NCBI GenBank assembly: GCA_903842065.1
Contig: CAIMKZ010000050.1
Coordinates: 1-45,488, forward strand
Length of the DNA stretch: 45,488 nt
Reading direction: 5' to 3'
Source: an uncultured Acidobacteriaceae bacterium
GTDB lineage: Bacteria; Acidobacteriota; Terriglobia; Terriglobales; Acidobacteriaceae
The notes below the pieces were generated by a model. It searched no databases. It worked only from the letters and a program-made list of their open reading frames with translations, and had not been told where the DNA came from. Numbering within the stretch: the first letter of the stretch is position 1; the number at the start of each line of letters is the position of its first letter. Positions 8,841-17,984 of this stretch are shown here, one piece after another. Both the position numbers and the translations under genes were made by a program.

Positions 8841-8972
8841 ATGGATTAGTCGCCGGTTCGACGGGATTTTGTTACATCCGGCGGCATTTAGCCACAGAAT
8901 CCTGGAGAGAGCTGTCTGTGGAAGCTCTGCCGGTAACGCTTTGTCGATCAGATTCCATCTTCCGCCGCATTT

Positions 8973-9001
8973 TTGATTATCATACGATATATCGTATGAT
9001 A
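8973..9001 (+). promoter_or_regulatory. Promoter with perfect 24-bp palindromic operator, upstream of the PadR-type gene
   Basis: Bases 8978-9001 form a perfect 24-bp palindrome made of two TATCATACGATA half-sites. A possible -35 (TTGATT, 8973-8978) and a close match to the -10 consensus (TATGAT, 8995-9000) are separated by 16 bp, so the palindrome fills the spacer and covers the -10. A dimeric repressor bound here would block RNA polymerase. The next gene, starting at 9027, encodes a PadR-type repressor, so autoregulation is the simplest reading. Confidence 0.7.
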
Positions 9002-9026
9002 TATCTAACTAGTATTGGAGATTGGC

Positions 9027-9710
9027 ATGAGAACGGGTCCATCGAGCCATCCGGAACGGGCTCAAGGCAACGGGAGTGGCGACCAACGCGGATCACGTCA
9101 CGCCGTCAGGGAAGGGATCCTCACCGATTCCAGCGTTCGGGATAGAAAGGCAAAACCGCTTCGCGGCCAACCTGCGCCCGGAACCATCGGCGTGATCCAG
9201 GAGTTTGGTGGGGGGCATGATATCCGCGGTGGTGGCGGCTTTGGCCCCGGTGGCCGCCGCATGTTCGGCTCGGGCGGCGTGAAGCTGGCTGTTCTGAAAT
9301 TGTTGAGCGAGGAGCCGGCACACGGCTACCACCTGATCAAGAAGATGGAAGAGAGACTGGCGGGCGGATATTCGCCGAGCGCCGGCGCGATCTATCCGAC
9401 GCTGAACCTGCTGGAGGATGAAGGGCTGATCGAGGCCACGAAGCAGGAGAACCGGAAGATGTACTCGATTACCGCCGAGGGCAGCCTCTTCCTTGAGCAG
9501 AACAAGGCGCGGGTTCAGGCGGTCTTTGCGCAGATGGAAGAAGCCGGGCGAGTCTTTGCCCGCGGGCGCTCGCCGGAGTTGATACGCGCCATCGAAAATC
9601 TGCGCGGAGCCGTATCGGCCCGTGTTGCGCGCGGCAATGCGCCGCCAGAACAGATTCGGAAGATGGCAGAGGCGATTCACGCCGCGGCCAGAACCATAGA
9701 CGAACTATAA
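9027..9710 (+). CDS. PadR-family transcriptional regulator
   Basis: The winged-helix domain begins near residue 85 (VKLAVLKLLSEEPAHGYHLIKKMEERLAG) and includes the PadR motif SAGAIYPTLNLLEDEGLI and the wing residues KMYSITAEG. A C-terminal helix for dimerisation follows. PadR proteins usually repress a neighbouring transporter or enzyme, and here an ABC exporter starts 72 bp downstream. ATG 9027 is preceded by GGAG six bases away. This gives 227 residues with an unusual N-terminal extension of about 80 residues, Gly-rich at its end; an in-frame GTG at 9192 would give a more typical 172. A 24-bp palindrome in the promoter is the likely operator. Confidence 0.9.
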   Translation: MRTGPSSHPERAQGNGSGDQRGSRHAVREGILTDSSVRDRKAKPLRGQPAPGTIGVIQEFGGGHDIRGGGGFGPGGRRMFGSGGVKLAVLKLLSEEPAHGYHLIKKMEERLAGGYSPSAGAIYPTLNLLEDEGLIEATKQENRKMYSITAEGSLFLEQNKARVQAVFAQMEEAGRVFARGRSPELIRAIENLRGAVSARVARGNAPPEQIRKMAEAIHAAARTIDEL

Positions 9711-9782
9711 GAGCGCAAGGATATTTGCGCTTTGCGCGCGCCGCATTGTCGGCCCGCCAGTGAGAGAAAGGGATATTAAACG

Positions 9783-11675
9783 ATGCGTGCTTTGGGATCG
9801 GGAATTGGATTCAACGCCGATAAGGGCGGGGGCGGAGGCGGTCGAGGCTCGAAGAATGGAGTCGAGCTGCCCAAGCCCAAACTGCATTTCAAGAAAGTTC
9901 GCCAGCAGATATGGGCGCTGGTAGGGCCGCGCAAATGGCTGCTGCTCTTTGCCATGTGTCTGATGTTTATCAACCGCTTCTCAGGCATGGTTGTGCCTTA
10001 CATCAGCAAAATGCTGGTGGACAAGGTACTTTCGCCAATGCACCACGAGTTGCTGCCGCGTATCGTGGCGATCGTATTCGCGGCTATGATTTTGCAGGCC
10101 TTCACTTCGTTCTGGCTCACGCAGTTGCTGGCCAAAGCCGGGCAGCGCCTCATTGCCGAGATGCGCCTCAAGGTGCAGCGGCACGTGAGCCTGCTGTCCG
10201 TCTCCTACTACGACGAGAATCGCACTGGCGTGCTGGTTGCGCGCATCATGAGCGACGTCGAAGGCGTGCGCAATCTGGTCGGCACGGGATTGGTGGAGTT
10301 TCTCGGCGGCATCGTAACTGCGGTGCTGGCCTTCGGATATCTGTTGAGCCGCAGTGTCAGCGTCACTCTGGTCGTCTTTGCCGTGCTGGGCGTCTTCATC
10401 ATCGGCATTCAGCGCGCCATGCGCAGGATCAGGCCTGTCTTCCGCGAACGGAACAGAATCAACGCTGAAGTCACCGGCCGCCTCACCGAATCGATCGGCG
10501 GCGTCCGCGTCGTCAAGGGCTATCATGCAGAAGATCGCGAGCACCGGACCTTCTCGGCGGGCATCGACCGGATGCTGGCCAACGCCATGAAGTCAGTCTC
10601 CATGACCAGCATGCTCAGCACGGCTTCGGCCGGCGTGCTTGGGCTTGTCTCCGCACTGGTTATGTGGATGGGCAGTAACAACGTGCTGTTGCAGAACTGG
10701 TCGGTCGGCGACTACGTCAGCTACAACCTGTTTCTCGCCTTCATGATCTCACCGGTCTTTCAGATGACCAACATCGGCACGCAGTTGATGGAAGCGCTCG
10801 CAGGCCTCGATCGCACCAACGAGATCATGTCTGAGATCGAAGAGAATCAGACGCCGGGCCGCACCCTCTCGATTCCGCCCATCAGCGGCACCGTGAAGTT
10901 CGAAGACGTGCGCTTTGCATACGAGAAGGACAAACCCGTGTTGCACGGCATCACCTTCGACGCTCAGCCGGGCACGGTTACTGCGTTGGTCGGCTCGTCG
11001 GGTTCGGGCAAGTCCACCATTATCAGCCTGGTCTGCGGCTTCCATACACCGACCTCAGGCAGCATAACGGTTGACGGCTACGATCTGGCGCGCGTAGATC
11101 TCGACACCTTCCGCTCGCAGCTCGGCGTGGTCTTGCAGGAGTCGTTTCTCTTCGACGGCACCATCCGCGAGAACATTCTGTTCTCACGCCCCGAAGCCAC
11201 CGAAGAGGAGTTCCAGTATGCCTGCCGCACGGCGCGCGTCGACGAGTTTGCCGAGCGCTTTCCGGAAGGCTACGAGACGATCGTTGGCGAGCGCGGCGTC
11301 AAGCTCTCGGGCGGACAGCGCCAGAGGCTCTCGATAGCAAGAGCGCTGCTGGCCGAGCCGCGCATCCTGATCCTCGACGAAGCGACCAGCTCACTCGACT
11401 CCGAGTCCGAAGCCCTGATTCAGGCCGGACTTGCCAAGCTGATGCAGGGACGTACGACCTTCGTGATCGCGCACAGGCTTTCGACGATTCGCCGCGCCGA
11501 CCAGATTCTGGTGATCGAAGAAGGACGCATCGTCGAACACGGAAACCACCAGGAATTGCTCGCAAAAGGCGGACGCTACTACGACCTCTACACCCGTCAG
11601 CACGGGCTGGAGCAGAACCTCTTCCTCGCCCCCGGCGAAGGAGACACGACCGACGAGGAGCCGGTGGAAGAGTAG
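9783..11675 (+). CDS. ABC exporter half-transporter (membrane domain fused to ATPase)
   Basis: This 630-residue protein has a Gly-rich, charged N-terminus, a six-helix type 1 exporter membrane domain at about residues 45-340, and a nucleotide-binding domain from about 365 to 600. The ATPase shows Walker A GSSGSGKST at about 404, the signature LSGGQRQR at about 507, Walker B ILILDEATSSLD, and the switch histidine in IAHRLSTI. It should act as a homodimer in the inner membrane, exporting lipids, drugs or peptides; the substrate cannot be read from sequence. It follows the PadR regulator by 72 bp, which suggests repression until an inducing compound is present. A terminator follows. Confidence 0.93.
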   Translation: MRALGSGIGFNADKGGGGGGRGSKNGVELPKPKLHFKKVRQQIWALVGPRKWLLLFAMCLMFINRFSGMVVPYISKMLVDKVLSPMHHELLPRIVAIVFAAMILQAFTSFWLTQLLAKAGQRLIAEMRLKVQRHVSLLSVSYYDENRTGVLVARIMSDVEGVRNLVGTGLVEFLGGIVTAVLAFGYLLSRSVSVTLVVFAVLGVFIIGIQRAMRRIRPVFRERNRINAEVTGRLTESIGGVRVVKGYHAEDREHRTFSAGIDRMLANAMKSVSMTSMLSTASAGVLGLVSALVMWMGSNNVLLQNWSVGDYVSYNLFLAFMISPVFQMTNIGTQLMEALAGLDRTNEIMSEIEENQTPGRTLSIPPISGTVKFEDVRFAYEKDKPVLHGITFDAQPGTVTALVGSSGSGKSTIISLVCGFHTPTSGSITVDGYDLARVDLDTFRSQLGVVLQESFLFDGTIRENILFSRPEATEEEFQYACRTARVDEFAERFPEGYETIVGERGVKLSGGQRQRLSIARALLAEPRILILDEATSSLDSESEALIQAGLAKLMQGRTTFVIAHRLSTIRRADQILVIEEGRIVEHGNHQELLAKGGRYYDLYTRQHGLEQNLFLAPGEGDTTDEEPVEE

Positions 11676-11721
11676 GCGATCGCGGGCGAGCTACCTTTGG
11701 CTTCGCACCCTCATCAAACAC

Positions 11722-11761
11722 AAAAACGCCCAGCGCCCCGTGAGAAGCGCTGGGCGTTTTT
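11722..11761. terminator. Bidirectional terminator after the ABC exporter
   Basis: AAAAACGCCCAGCGC at 11722-11736 pairs perfectly with 11747-11761 across a 10-base loop. This places T-runs at the end of the stem on both strands. It ends the PadR-ABC unit. Confidence 0.9.
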
Positions 11762-11850
11762 AGTTTATTGCGAGGCATAGAAGCAACATGTCGCGTACTT
11801 CCGCATAGTTAACTCGACATCACAAACGAGCTTGACTTGGGAAGGAATGA

Positions 11851-11878
11851 TGGCCAGGGGCGGGATTGAACCGCCAAC
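11851..11878 (-). repeat. tRNA-Phe 3'-end fragment (possible att site)
   Basis: These 28 bases match 27989-28016, the T-arm and 3' acceptor strand of the intact tRNA-Phe gene, at 26 of 28 positions and in the same orientation. The rest of a tRNA (D-arm, anticodon arm, 5' acceptor strand) is absent upstream. Direct duplication of a tRNA 3' end is the usual footprint of a tyrosine-recombinase integration event. The two copies enclose 16.1 kb. Confidence 0.65.
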
Positions 11879-11949
11879 TCCGCCCCTGACCGGTGCTAGT
11901 TCCTACGTGGTCTCTAATCCTCAGTGTCCAGACGTTGTAATACCAGCGA

Positions 11950-13650
11950 CTACTTCACCATGTAAAGAAATTGTGCCGTCGAGGTGGAAGTGTTGATGTT
12001 CGCGTGAGCGGTCTTCCCTGTTGAAGGCACGCGATAGGCCGTGCCGGGAGTCAGCTTCCTCAGTTCCTTTCCGAAGAGCATGTCGGTATTGCCTTCGGTC
12101 GCGATCCATATCTCCTCGACGCCGTGGGCATCGCTGTATGGCCGCGACATGGTCATGGACGGCAAATCGACCTGCGTCAAGGCGTTGTACTGGATCAGGC
12201 CGTCGTCCTTGGTGATGAGCGCGCGTTCCTTGTCGTGCCAGGCGTTCGTCACCTGCGCCTTTTGACTGTTGTCGACGACCTCAAGCGTGGCCTTCGGCGT
12301 GAACCCCTCAGGCAGCTTCTGACTGACGACGTAGAACGTCATGTAGCGATCGCCGGTTGCGGTCATGCGGAAGTCGAGTCCGGGCGAAATGATGAAGGCC
12401 TTACCCTTCGACAGCTCGAATGTTTTGGAGCCGGACGTAATGACTCCGGTGCCGGAGTTCACCACGAAGCTCTCCTGGATGCCTTTCAGCTCGCCATTGA
12501 TCGGGTGGGCAGAGGAGCCAGGCTCGAGCATGGCGTAGCTGACCGCTTCGGCATTGGTGAGAACCGCGCCTTTGTGCGTGGGATGCAGGGGGTCAGAGCC
12601 CTGGAGCGCGGTGAGCATGTCGCGAACATAGAGATTGCCGTGCACCATTCTGGGGAATGAGTCGCGCCAGTTGCCCATGAACATGTCGACGTCCTGCTCG
12701 GTCGCCGGGTTGATCGGGCTGTTATCAAGCCTCGAGTAATCCAATGAGCCGAGTGCTCCACCCTGCGCACCGGGGCCGGTTGTCGCCCGCACGAGTGGTC
12801 CCATGTAGATCATCTCGACCGGTTCATCGCCCATGTTGAGATTGCTGTGCGCGGCGAGCCCCGTAGGAGGAATTCTGTACGCCTGACCTGGGACCATGCG
12901 GCTGATTTTCTTGCCTAGCGAGAGAATCGTCTCGCCTTTGACCATGATCCACGCCTCTTCACCAGCATGGCTGTGAGGCTGAGGTATCGAATGCGGTGGA
13001 ATGGTGCAGAGCGTCAGGCCGCTGGGACCGCCGTTACAGGTATGGACCCAGTGCGCGCCAACCCTTCTGTCAAGGTCGAAGCGGTTCACGACCACGATGT
13101 CAGGGCTGGACTTCGAGTTGTCGGGCAGCGGCTGCGCTCTGACGTAGAAGGCCAGAGGCTCCTTGCCGGTACTGGTCAGCTTGAAATCGAAGTCCGGCGT
13201 GAGCGTGAATCCTACGCCGTCTTTGACATCGTAAGACTTGGAATTGACCGTGATCTTGCCTTTGCCCGCGGTGGCCAGAAAGATCTGCACATCACCCTTG
13301 GGGACTCTCCCGCTGGCTGAGGCGCCGGGAGCCAGCGTCGCATAGCTGACTGTCGAGATGTCGGTGAGGACGGCGCCCTTACGGGTGGGGTGAACCGCGT
13401 CGGGCCCCTGCACCCGGGTCAGAATATCGCGCAAGACAAGGCTGCCATACGCCGTGCGGGGCTTTGAGTTCCTGTAGTCGTTGACGAACATATCGACATT
13501 CGGATCGACAGAAGGGTTAACAGGCGACGGGTCCAGCGCATCTTCCCGGAAGGTTGGCTGCTGCTGACCACCACGCGGTGCTGGCTGCGCATAATCGGTT
13601 GTAGCAACAAAGCAAATTGCAAGGATAGAAAGTGCAATGAATCTTTTCAT
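11950..13650 (-). CDS. Exported protein with duplicated bicupin-like halves
   Basis: The 566-residue product has a signal peptide (about residues 1-21). Residues 38-285 and 309-566 are homologous halves; compare NPSVDPNVDMFVNDYR with NPATEQDVDMFMGNWR, and HPTRKGAVLTD with HPTHKGAVLTN. Each half seems to hold two cupin-like barrels. The first half keeps a plausible metal site (H226, H228, E232, H268). In the second half the matching segment reads PYSDAHGVEE, so at least one ligand is changed. ATG 13650 is chosen because it precedes the signal peptide; the frame stays open upstream. It is 113 bp downstream of the SMP-30 gene on the same strand. The enzymatic role is unknown. Confidence 0.8.
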   Translation of the reverse strand: MKRFIALSILAICFVATTDYAQPAPRGGQQQPTFREDALDPSPVNPSVDPNVDMFVNDYRNSKPRTAYGSLVLRDILTRVQGPDAVHPTRKGAVLTDISTVSYATLAPGASASGRVPKGDVQIFLATAGKGKITVNSKSYDVKDGVGFTLTPDFDFKLTSTGKEPLAFYVRAQPLPDNSKSSPDIVVVNRFDLDRRVGAHWVHTCNGGPSGLTLCTIPPHSIPQPHSHAGEEAWIMVKGETILSLGKKISRMVPGQAYRIPPTGLAAHSNLNMGDEPVEMIYMGPLVRATTGPGAQGGALGSLDYSRLDNSPINPATEQDVDMFMGNWRDSFPRMVHGNLYVRDMLTALQGSDPLHPTHKGAVLTNAEAVSYAMLEPGSSAHPINGELKGIQESFVVNSGTGVITSGSKTFELSKGKAFIISPGLDFRMTATGDRYMTFYVVSQKLPEGFTPKATLEVVDNSQKAQVTNAWHDKERALITKDDGLIQYNALTQVDLPSMTMSRPYSDAHGVEEIWIATEGNTDMLFGKELRKLTPGTAYRVPSTGKTAHANINTSTSTAQFLYMVK

Positions 13651-13763
13651 GTTGACTCCAGATACTCTGAACTCTGCACTGCATGCCAATTGGTTTTGCG
13701 AGCCCGAAGAGTCAGCGCCGGTGTTGGTACAACTCGGAGCTGCGCTGTCGGGAGCAGACACTG

Positions 13764-14810
13764 TCAGCGATAGACCGGCAACTGACCAGGAATCTTCAGC
13801 ACAATCTTGTAGATGCTGGTGGCAGCCGTGAAGTAGGCCGTCTTGCCATCCGCACCGCCCCACGCCAGATTGGCCGCGACTTCGGGGAAGAGAATCTTGC
13901 CCAGCAACTGGCCCTTGGGTGAGTAGATGAAGAAGCCGCCCGGCCCCGAAGCCCAGAGGTTTCCCTGGGAATCCACCTTCATGCCGTCCGGAACTCCATC
14001 ACCCGGCTCTTTGCTCATATCTGCAAAAACCTGCCGGTTGGCCAGTGTCCCATCGGGCTTCACATCGTATTTGTAGACGATTGCAGGATTCTGCGAATTC
14101 GCGACGTAGAAGGTATTGCCATCGAGCGAGAAAGCCAGTCCGTTGGGGCGAGGCAGGTCGGTGATTACCGCAGTCAGGTTGCCGTCCTTGTAGCGGTACA
14201 CGCCGTTGAACTTGATTGCGTGGCGGGGATCTTTGTCTAGGTCCTTGCTGGGTGCAGCAGGATCGAAGAAGCCATATGGCGGGTCTGTAAAGTAGAGCGC
14301 GCCGTCCGCGGCGAAGACCAGATCATTCGGGCTGTTGAATTGCTGGCCCTGATATTTGTCCAGAAACGCCTTCACGTTCAGCTTGTCGTCCACCTGCGCA
14401 ATGCGCCGCATGCCGTGCTGCATCAACAGCACCGAACCATCCTTGTTGACAGCCATTGCATTCGAGCCGCCGTAACCACCGGCAGGGAAACTCTCCAGGC
14501 CGCCAGCCTTTTCGAGCAGGACCTTCAGCTTGCCATCGGGCGTAAGGCTGTAGACCTTGTTGCCGCTCAGATCGCTGAACCACAAGGCGCCCTTGTGCCA
14601 CATGGGGCCCTCGGTCCACACGAAACCGGTGGCGACCTTCTCGAGCTTCGCATCCAATGCAATCACGGCATCGAGCGCCGGCGAGTTACGGACGACCTTG
14701 GCTGTTGGCACGGCCTCGTGAACGGCCGTCTGCCCTGAAGCGATGGCGGCTGTTGCGAAAAATAGTACGCTCGCCAGTTCAACAACAGTGTTCCTTGCAT
14801 TCAACTTCAT
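13764..14810 (-). CDS. Exported SMP-30/gluconolactonase-like beta-propeller protein
   Basis: The 348-residue protein has a signal peptide of about 26 residues and a six-bladed propeller with the family's strongly conserved stretches: FVWTEGPMWH near the start, LYFTDPPYGF, LPRPNGLAFSLDGNTFYVANS, and GVPDGMKVDSQGNLWASGPGGFFIYSP. The Glu in TEGP, the Asn in PNGL and the Asp in PDGM are the usual metal ligands. Members hydrolyse sugar lactones such as gluconolactone. It lies directly downstream of a PQQ-dependent dehydrogenase on the same strand with 34 bp between them, so it could open the lactone that the dehydrogenase makes. GGGAG lies ten bases before the ATG. Confidence 0.88.
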   Translation of the reverse strand: MKLNARNTVVELASVLFFATAAIASGQTAVHEAVPTAKVVRNSPALDAVIALDAKLEKVATGFVWTEGPMWHKGALWFSDLSGNKVYSLTPDGKLKVLLEKAGGLESFPAGGYGGSNAMAVNKDGSVLLMQHGMRRIAQVDDKLNVKAFLDKYQGQQFNSPNDLVFAADGALYFTDPPYGFFDPAAPSKDLDKDPRHAIKFNGVYRYKDGNLTAVITDLPRPNGLAFSLDGNTFYVANSQNPAIVYKYDVKPDGTLANRQVFADMSKEPGDGVPDGMKVDSQGNLWASGPGGFFIYSPKGQLLGKILFPEVAANLAWGGADGKTAYFTAATSIYKIVLKIPGQLPVYR

Positions 14811-14844
14811 ATGAGTAGATCTCCCTGCTGATTCTCCAGAATGA

Positions 14845-16983
14845 CTAAGGCAATGCGAAGACGACATAGGTGCCGGCGGTCACGGAAGCTGCCGCAGCAG
14901 TGCCTGGCTTGGCCGTAGCACCGCCGCGCGCCGGACTGGTTGCAATCACAACATACTGCTTGCCATTGACGGCGTAAACCGCCGGCGTGGCTGCGCCGTG
15001 ACCCGGCAGGTGTCCGGTCCACAGTATCTTACCCGTGGCGCTGTCGAATGCGCGGAACTTGAGGTCGTACTCCGTGCCACCGCCGAACAGCACACCTGTA
15101 GCGGTGAGAACCGTTCCGCCATGGCTACCGGCTCCGGTCCTGGTGAGTCCCTTCTCCGCTAGTTCCGTATGCTCACCGTAAGGCACCGTCCACAGGTACT
15201 GGCCGGTATTCATGTCGACGGCGCTGAGCGTACCCCAGGGATATCCACCCGCGTTATATCCTTCTGGATCGGTGAAGTAGCGATAGCCGGTGAACGTGTA
15301 CTGGTTGGGGCTCGCGTTCTGTCCACCGCCACCACCGCGCTGTGGAGGCGCATTGGGCGAGTCCTTGCCGGTTCTGAGGTACGAGACCAGGTTTTCAATC
15401 GCGGCATTCTGCAATCCTGTGAACCCTGGCATGACACCGCGACCGTTCTGAATCACCTTCGAGACATCCTCGTTCGACAACCGCTGGCTCAAACCGACAA
15501 GCGACGGAATAGCCGGCGGCGCTCCCAGCCTCTCAGCACCGTGGCAGACCTGGCATTGCTGCCGGTATATCTTCTCTCCCTGTCCGGCCAGACGATAGGC
15601 GGCTGCATCGGTGAGAAGGCCCAGCGAGTAGACGTTGTTTACATTGGCGAACAGGATCCCCTTCTCAGGATCTACAGACATACCGCCCCATTCGACGCCG
15701 CCCTTCCAGCCGGGAGAAATTAGCGTCTCTCTGTCAATGCTCAGCGGCGTGAACGGCTGCATAGTACCCAGAAATGTATCCCATTGTTGCTGTGCCCATT
15801 TGCGCATCGCAGGTGTGCGGTTGGTAACTTCGTCGCGGCCCAGCGTCACTTTGTTCAACGGCTTCGGCAAAGTTGGTACGGGCTGCGTTGGGGAAGCCAT
15901 CTCGCCGGGCACAGTGCTCGCAGGCACTTTCGTCTCGACAATCGGAAACAGCGACTCTCCGGTGACACGATCAAAGATATAGAGGAAGCCAAACTTGTTA
16001 GTGGCTGCCACCGCGTCCACCCGCTTGCCCTTACTGTTGACAGTGAGCAGCACGGGCGGAGCGGCAAAATCCGAGTCCCACAGGTCGTGATGGGTTGCCT
16101 GAAAATACCACAGCATCTTGCCGGTACTGGCGTTCAGAGCGATCACGCAGTTGGAGAACAGATTGTTGCCCGGACGGTGTACGCCATAGAAGTCGTCTCC
16201 CGCCGAGCCCGTGGCGATGAACACAATGCCGCGATCGGTATCGACGATTGAGCCGGCCCATGCGTTGGCGCCGCCCATCCATTCCCGCGGGTTGGGCGGC
16301 CACGTCTCGGAACCCGGCTCTCCCGCCGCAGGAACTGTATGAAAGGTCCAGCGCAGCTGCCCGGTGCGAACATCGAAAGCCCGCTCATCGCCCGGCGCTG
16401 CCGGCGTGGTTTCCGACACTCGGCCGCCGAGGATCAGGAGATCCTTGTATACCACCGCCGGCGAAGTCGCGCTGTAGGCGAGGCCGGGCCGGGCACCGTC
16501 CAGATTCTCTCGCAGGTCGATACGGCCGTTGCTGCCGAAATCTTTGATCCCGGTTCCATCGGAGGCATGGATGGCATAGATATAGCTTCCCATTGCACAG
16601 AAAACCCGGCTATCCTTGCCGTCGCTCCACCAGGTCAGCCCGCGGGTGGCGCTGTTGTTGCCCACGCCCGAGTCAAATATCCATTTCTGTTTGCCCGTCG
16701 TCGCATCGAGAGCGATCACCTTCTGGCGCGGCGTCACAACGTACATCGTGCCATTCACTATGAGCGGCGTGGTCTCCAGTGAGCCGTCGTCGGGCGTCTC
16801 AAACCGCCAGACTTCTTTCAGGCGGCCGACATTGGCCTTCGTGATCTGCCGGAGCGACGAGTAGTGCGTTCCGCCCGGATCGCCTCCATAGGAATACCAG
16901 TTGTCTGCTGCCGGCGGTGCCGATTGCGCCGCGCACGTCATTGCGAACAACAGCACTCCCACCACCCTCAAACGATTAACCAA
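14845..16983 (-). CDS. PQQ-dependent dehydrogenase with inserted cytochrome c domain
   Basis: This exported quinohaemoprotein has 712 residues. A signal peptide (about 1-19) is followed by W-motif propeller repeats such as ALDATTGKQKWIF, ALNASTGKMLWYF and AFDSATGKILWTG. A haem c site, CQVCH, lies at 477-481, with M518 (GVMPGF) as likely axial ligand, so a cytochrome domain interrupts the propeller before its last blade. It should oxidise a sugar or alcohol in the periplasm and pass electrons to the respiratory chain. The start is TTG with AGGAGG about five bases upstream. SMP-30 and cupin genes follow on the same strand. No PQQ biosynthesis gene is in the window. Confidence 0.92.
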   Translation of the reverse strand: MVNRLRVVGVLLFAMTCAAQSAPPAADNWYSYGGDPGGTHYSSLRQITKANVGRLKEVWRFETPDDGSLETTPLIVNGTMYVVTPRQKVIALDATTGKQKWIFDSGVGNNSATRGLTWWSDGKDSRVFCAMGSYIYAIHASDGTGIKDFGSNGRIDLRENLDGARPGLAYSATSPAVVYKDLLILGGRVSETTPAAPGDERAFDVRTGQLRWTFHTVPAAGEPGSETWPPNPREWMGGANAWAGSIVDTDRGIVFIATGSAGDDFYGVHRPGNNLFSNCVIALNASTGKMLWYFQATHHDLWDSDFAAPPVLLTVNSKGKRVDAVAATNKFGFLYIFDRVTGESLFPIVETKVPASTVPGEMASPTQPVPTLPKPLNKVTLGRDEVTNRTPAMRKWAQQQWDTFLGTMQPFTPLSIDRETLISPGWKGGVEWGGMSVDPEKGILFANVNNVYSLGLLTDAAAYRLAGQGEKIYRQQCQVCHGAERLGAPPAIPSLVGLSQRLSNEDVSKVIQNGRGVMPGFTGLQNAAIENLVSYLRTGKDSPNAPPQRGGGGGQNASPNQYTFTGYRYFTDPEGYNAGGYPWGTLSAVDMNTGQYLWTVPYGEHTELAEKGLTRTGAGSHGGTVLTATGVLFGGGTEYDLKFRAFDSATGKILWTGHLPGHGAATPAVYAVNGKQYVVIATSPARGGATAKPGTAAAASVTAGTYVVFALP

Positions 16984-17393
16984 AACGACCTCCTAATTAC
17001 ATAAAGGGAATATGGCAGGAGACTGGCAGGCGACCTCGCCTTGCCTGTTGCGAATGCAGTGGTTGTCGTAGATCAAAAGGTCTGTGAGCCGGGCAAGACG
17101 AATTTACAACGAGCACGGAAAGGCTGTCCAGCGCCAATTTCAGCAAGGTTGGCCAATCCGCCGGTCCCTTTGTCGATCTCGCGATCAAAGAAAAGACATG
17201 TACATGAATCTCGCCGCCTCCTCTTGCGGCATTGAGCGCATCGGCTGACATGGTTTCCCGCGGAATATTTTCGTCGCCGCATTTTGCAATTTGAATGTCA
17301 CAGCACCGCACAGGATGATAGAATTCGCGGCAGCATTCCCCTTTGCTTCTCGCTTTGACAATTTACTTGAAACCACAGGAGGTCGGATTTTCC
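16984..17393. promoter_or_regulatory. Divergent intergenic region between the two arms of the oxidation cluster
   Basis: These 410 bases separate the leftward PQQ dehydrogenase from the rightward cupin gene and must hold promoters for both. I see ribosome-binding sites at each edge (AGGAGG at both). I find no strong palindrome or terminator and no credible ORF. Confidence 0.5.
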
Positions 17394-17939
17394 ATGAAGA
17401 GGGACACATCAATGACGCTTGCAGGCAAGAATCTACTGGCAGCCGGTTTTGCCGCGGTGCTGCTGCTTTCAGGTCATTCCGTTGCAGCGCAGGCAACAAC
17501 CGCACCTGCTGCGAAGGTGACTCCAAAAGAGCCGGTCGCAACCCCCGATGAATATAAAGCGCACGTGATTCGTCAGGTTGACCTGCCCGAGACGGAGCTG
17601 GTCAAAGGCTCCAACTCCCGGCTTGTCGTCGGCGAACAATCCATGATCAGCTTTCTGACGATGGACGCTCACTCCTATTTCGCGCCGCATCAACACGCGC
17701 AGGAACAGATCATGATCGTATTGTCGGGCTGGTGCGACGAGATCATCGAAGGCAAGCTCTACAGGGTAAAGGCCGGCGATGTCGTTGTTCTGCCGTCCAA
17801 CATAGTGCATGGCGCATACATTGGCGATGAGGACGTTCAGGTGATCGACGTATTCGGCAGCCCGCGCGCAGACTACCTGTTAAAGATGTTGCAGGTTATG
17901 GCGGATTTGAACAAGAAGCAACAGGGAGCCAAGAAGTAG
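17394..17939 (+). CDS. Exported single-domain cupin protein
   Basis: The 181-residue product has a signal peptide ending near residue 33 (HSVAAQA) and one cupin barrel. The metal-site motif is HQHAQEQIMIVLSG, with the later histidine in VLPSNIVHGAYIG; PxN/H spacing is normal for small cupins. Such proteins bind a divalent metal and may act as isomerases, dioxygenases or sugar binders; nothing here decides. ATG 17394 has AGGAGG eleven bases before it; ATG 17412 with GAGGG eight bases before it is an alternative and keeps the signal peptide. It is the first gene of a rightward run with the isomerase-like gene 45 bp downstream. Confidence 0.85.
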   Translation: MKRDTSMTLAGKNLLAAGFAAVLLLSGHSVAAQATTAPAAKVTPKEPVATPDEYKAHVIRQVDLPETELVKGSNSRLVVGEQSMISFLTMDAHSYFAPHQHAQEQIMIVLSGWCDEIIEGKLYRVKAGDVVVLPSNIVHGAYIGDEDVQVIDVFGSPRADYLLKMLQVMADLNKKQQGAKK

Positions 17940-17984
17940 TCGCCCCTTGCGTCAACATCAGCTCATTCATCTGGAGGTTTAGCC

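Noticed and set aside
11851..11945. A second full tRNA gene
   Set aside because: Only the T-arm and 3' acceptor strand are present. There is no D-arm, anticodon arm or 5' acceptor strand within a plausible distance, so it is a fragment.
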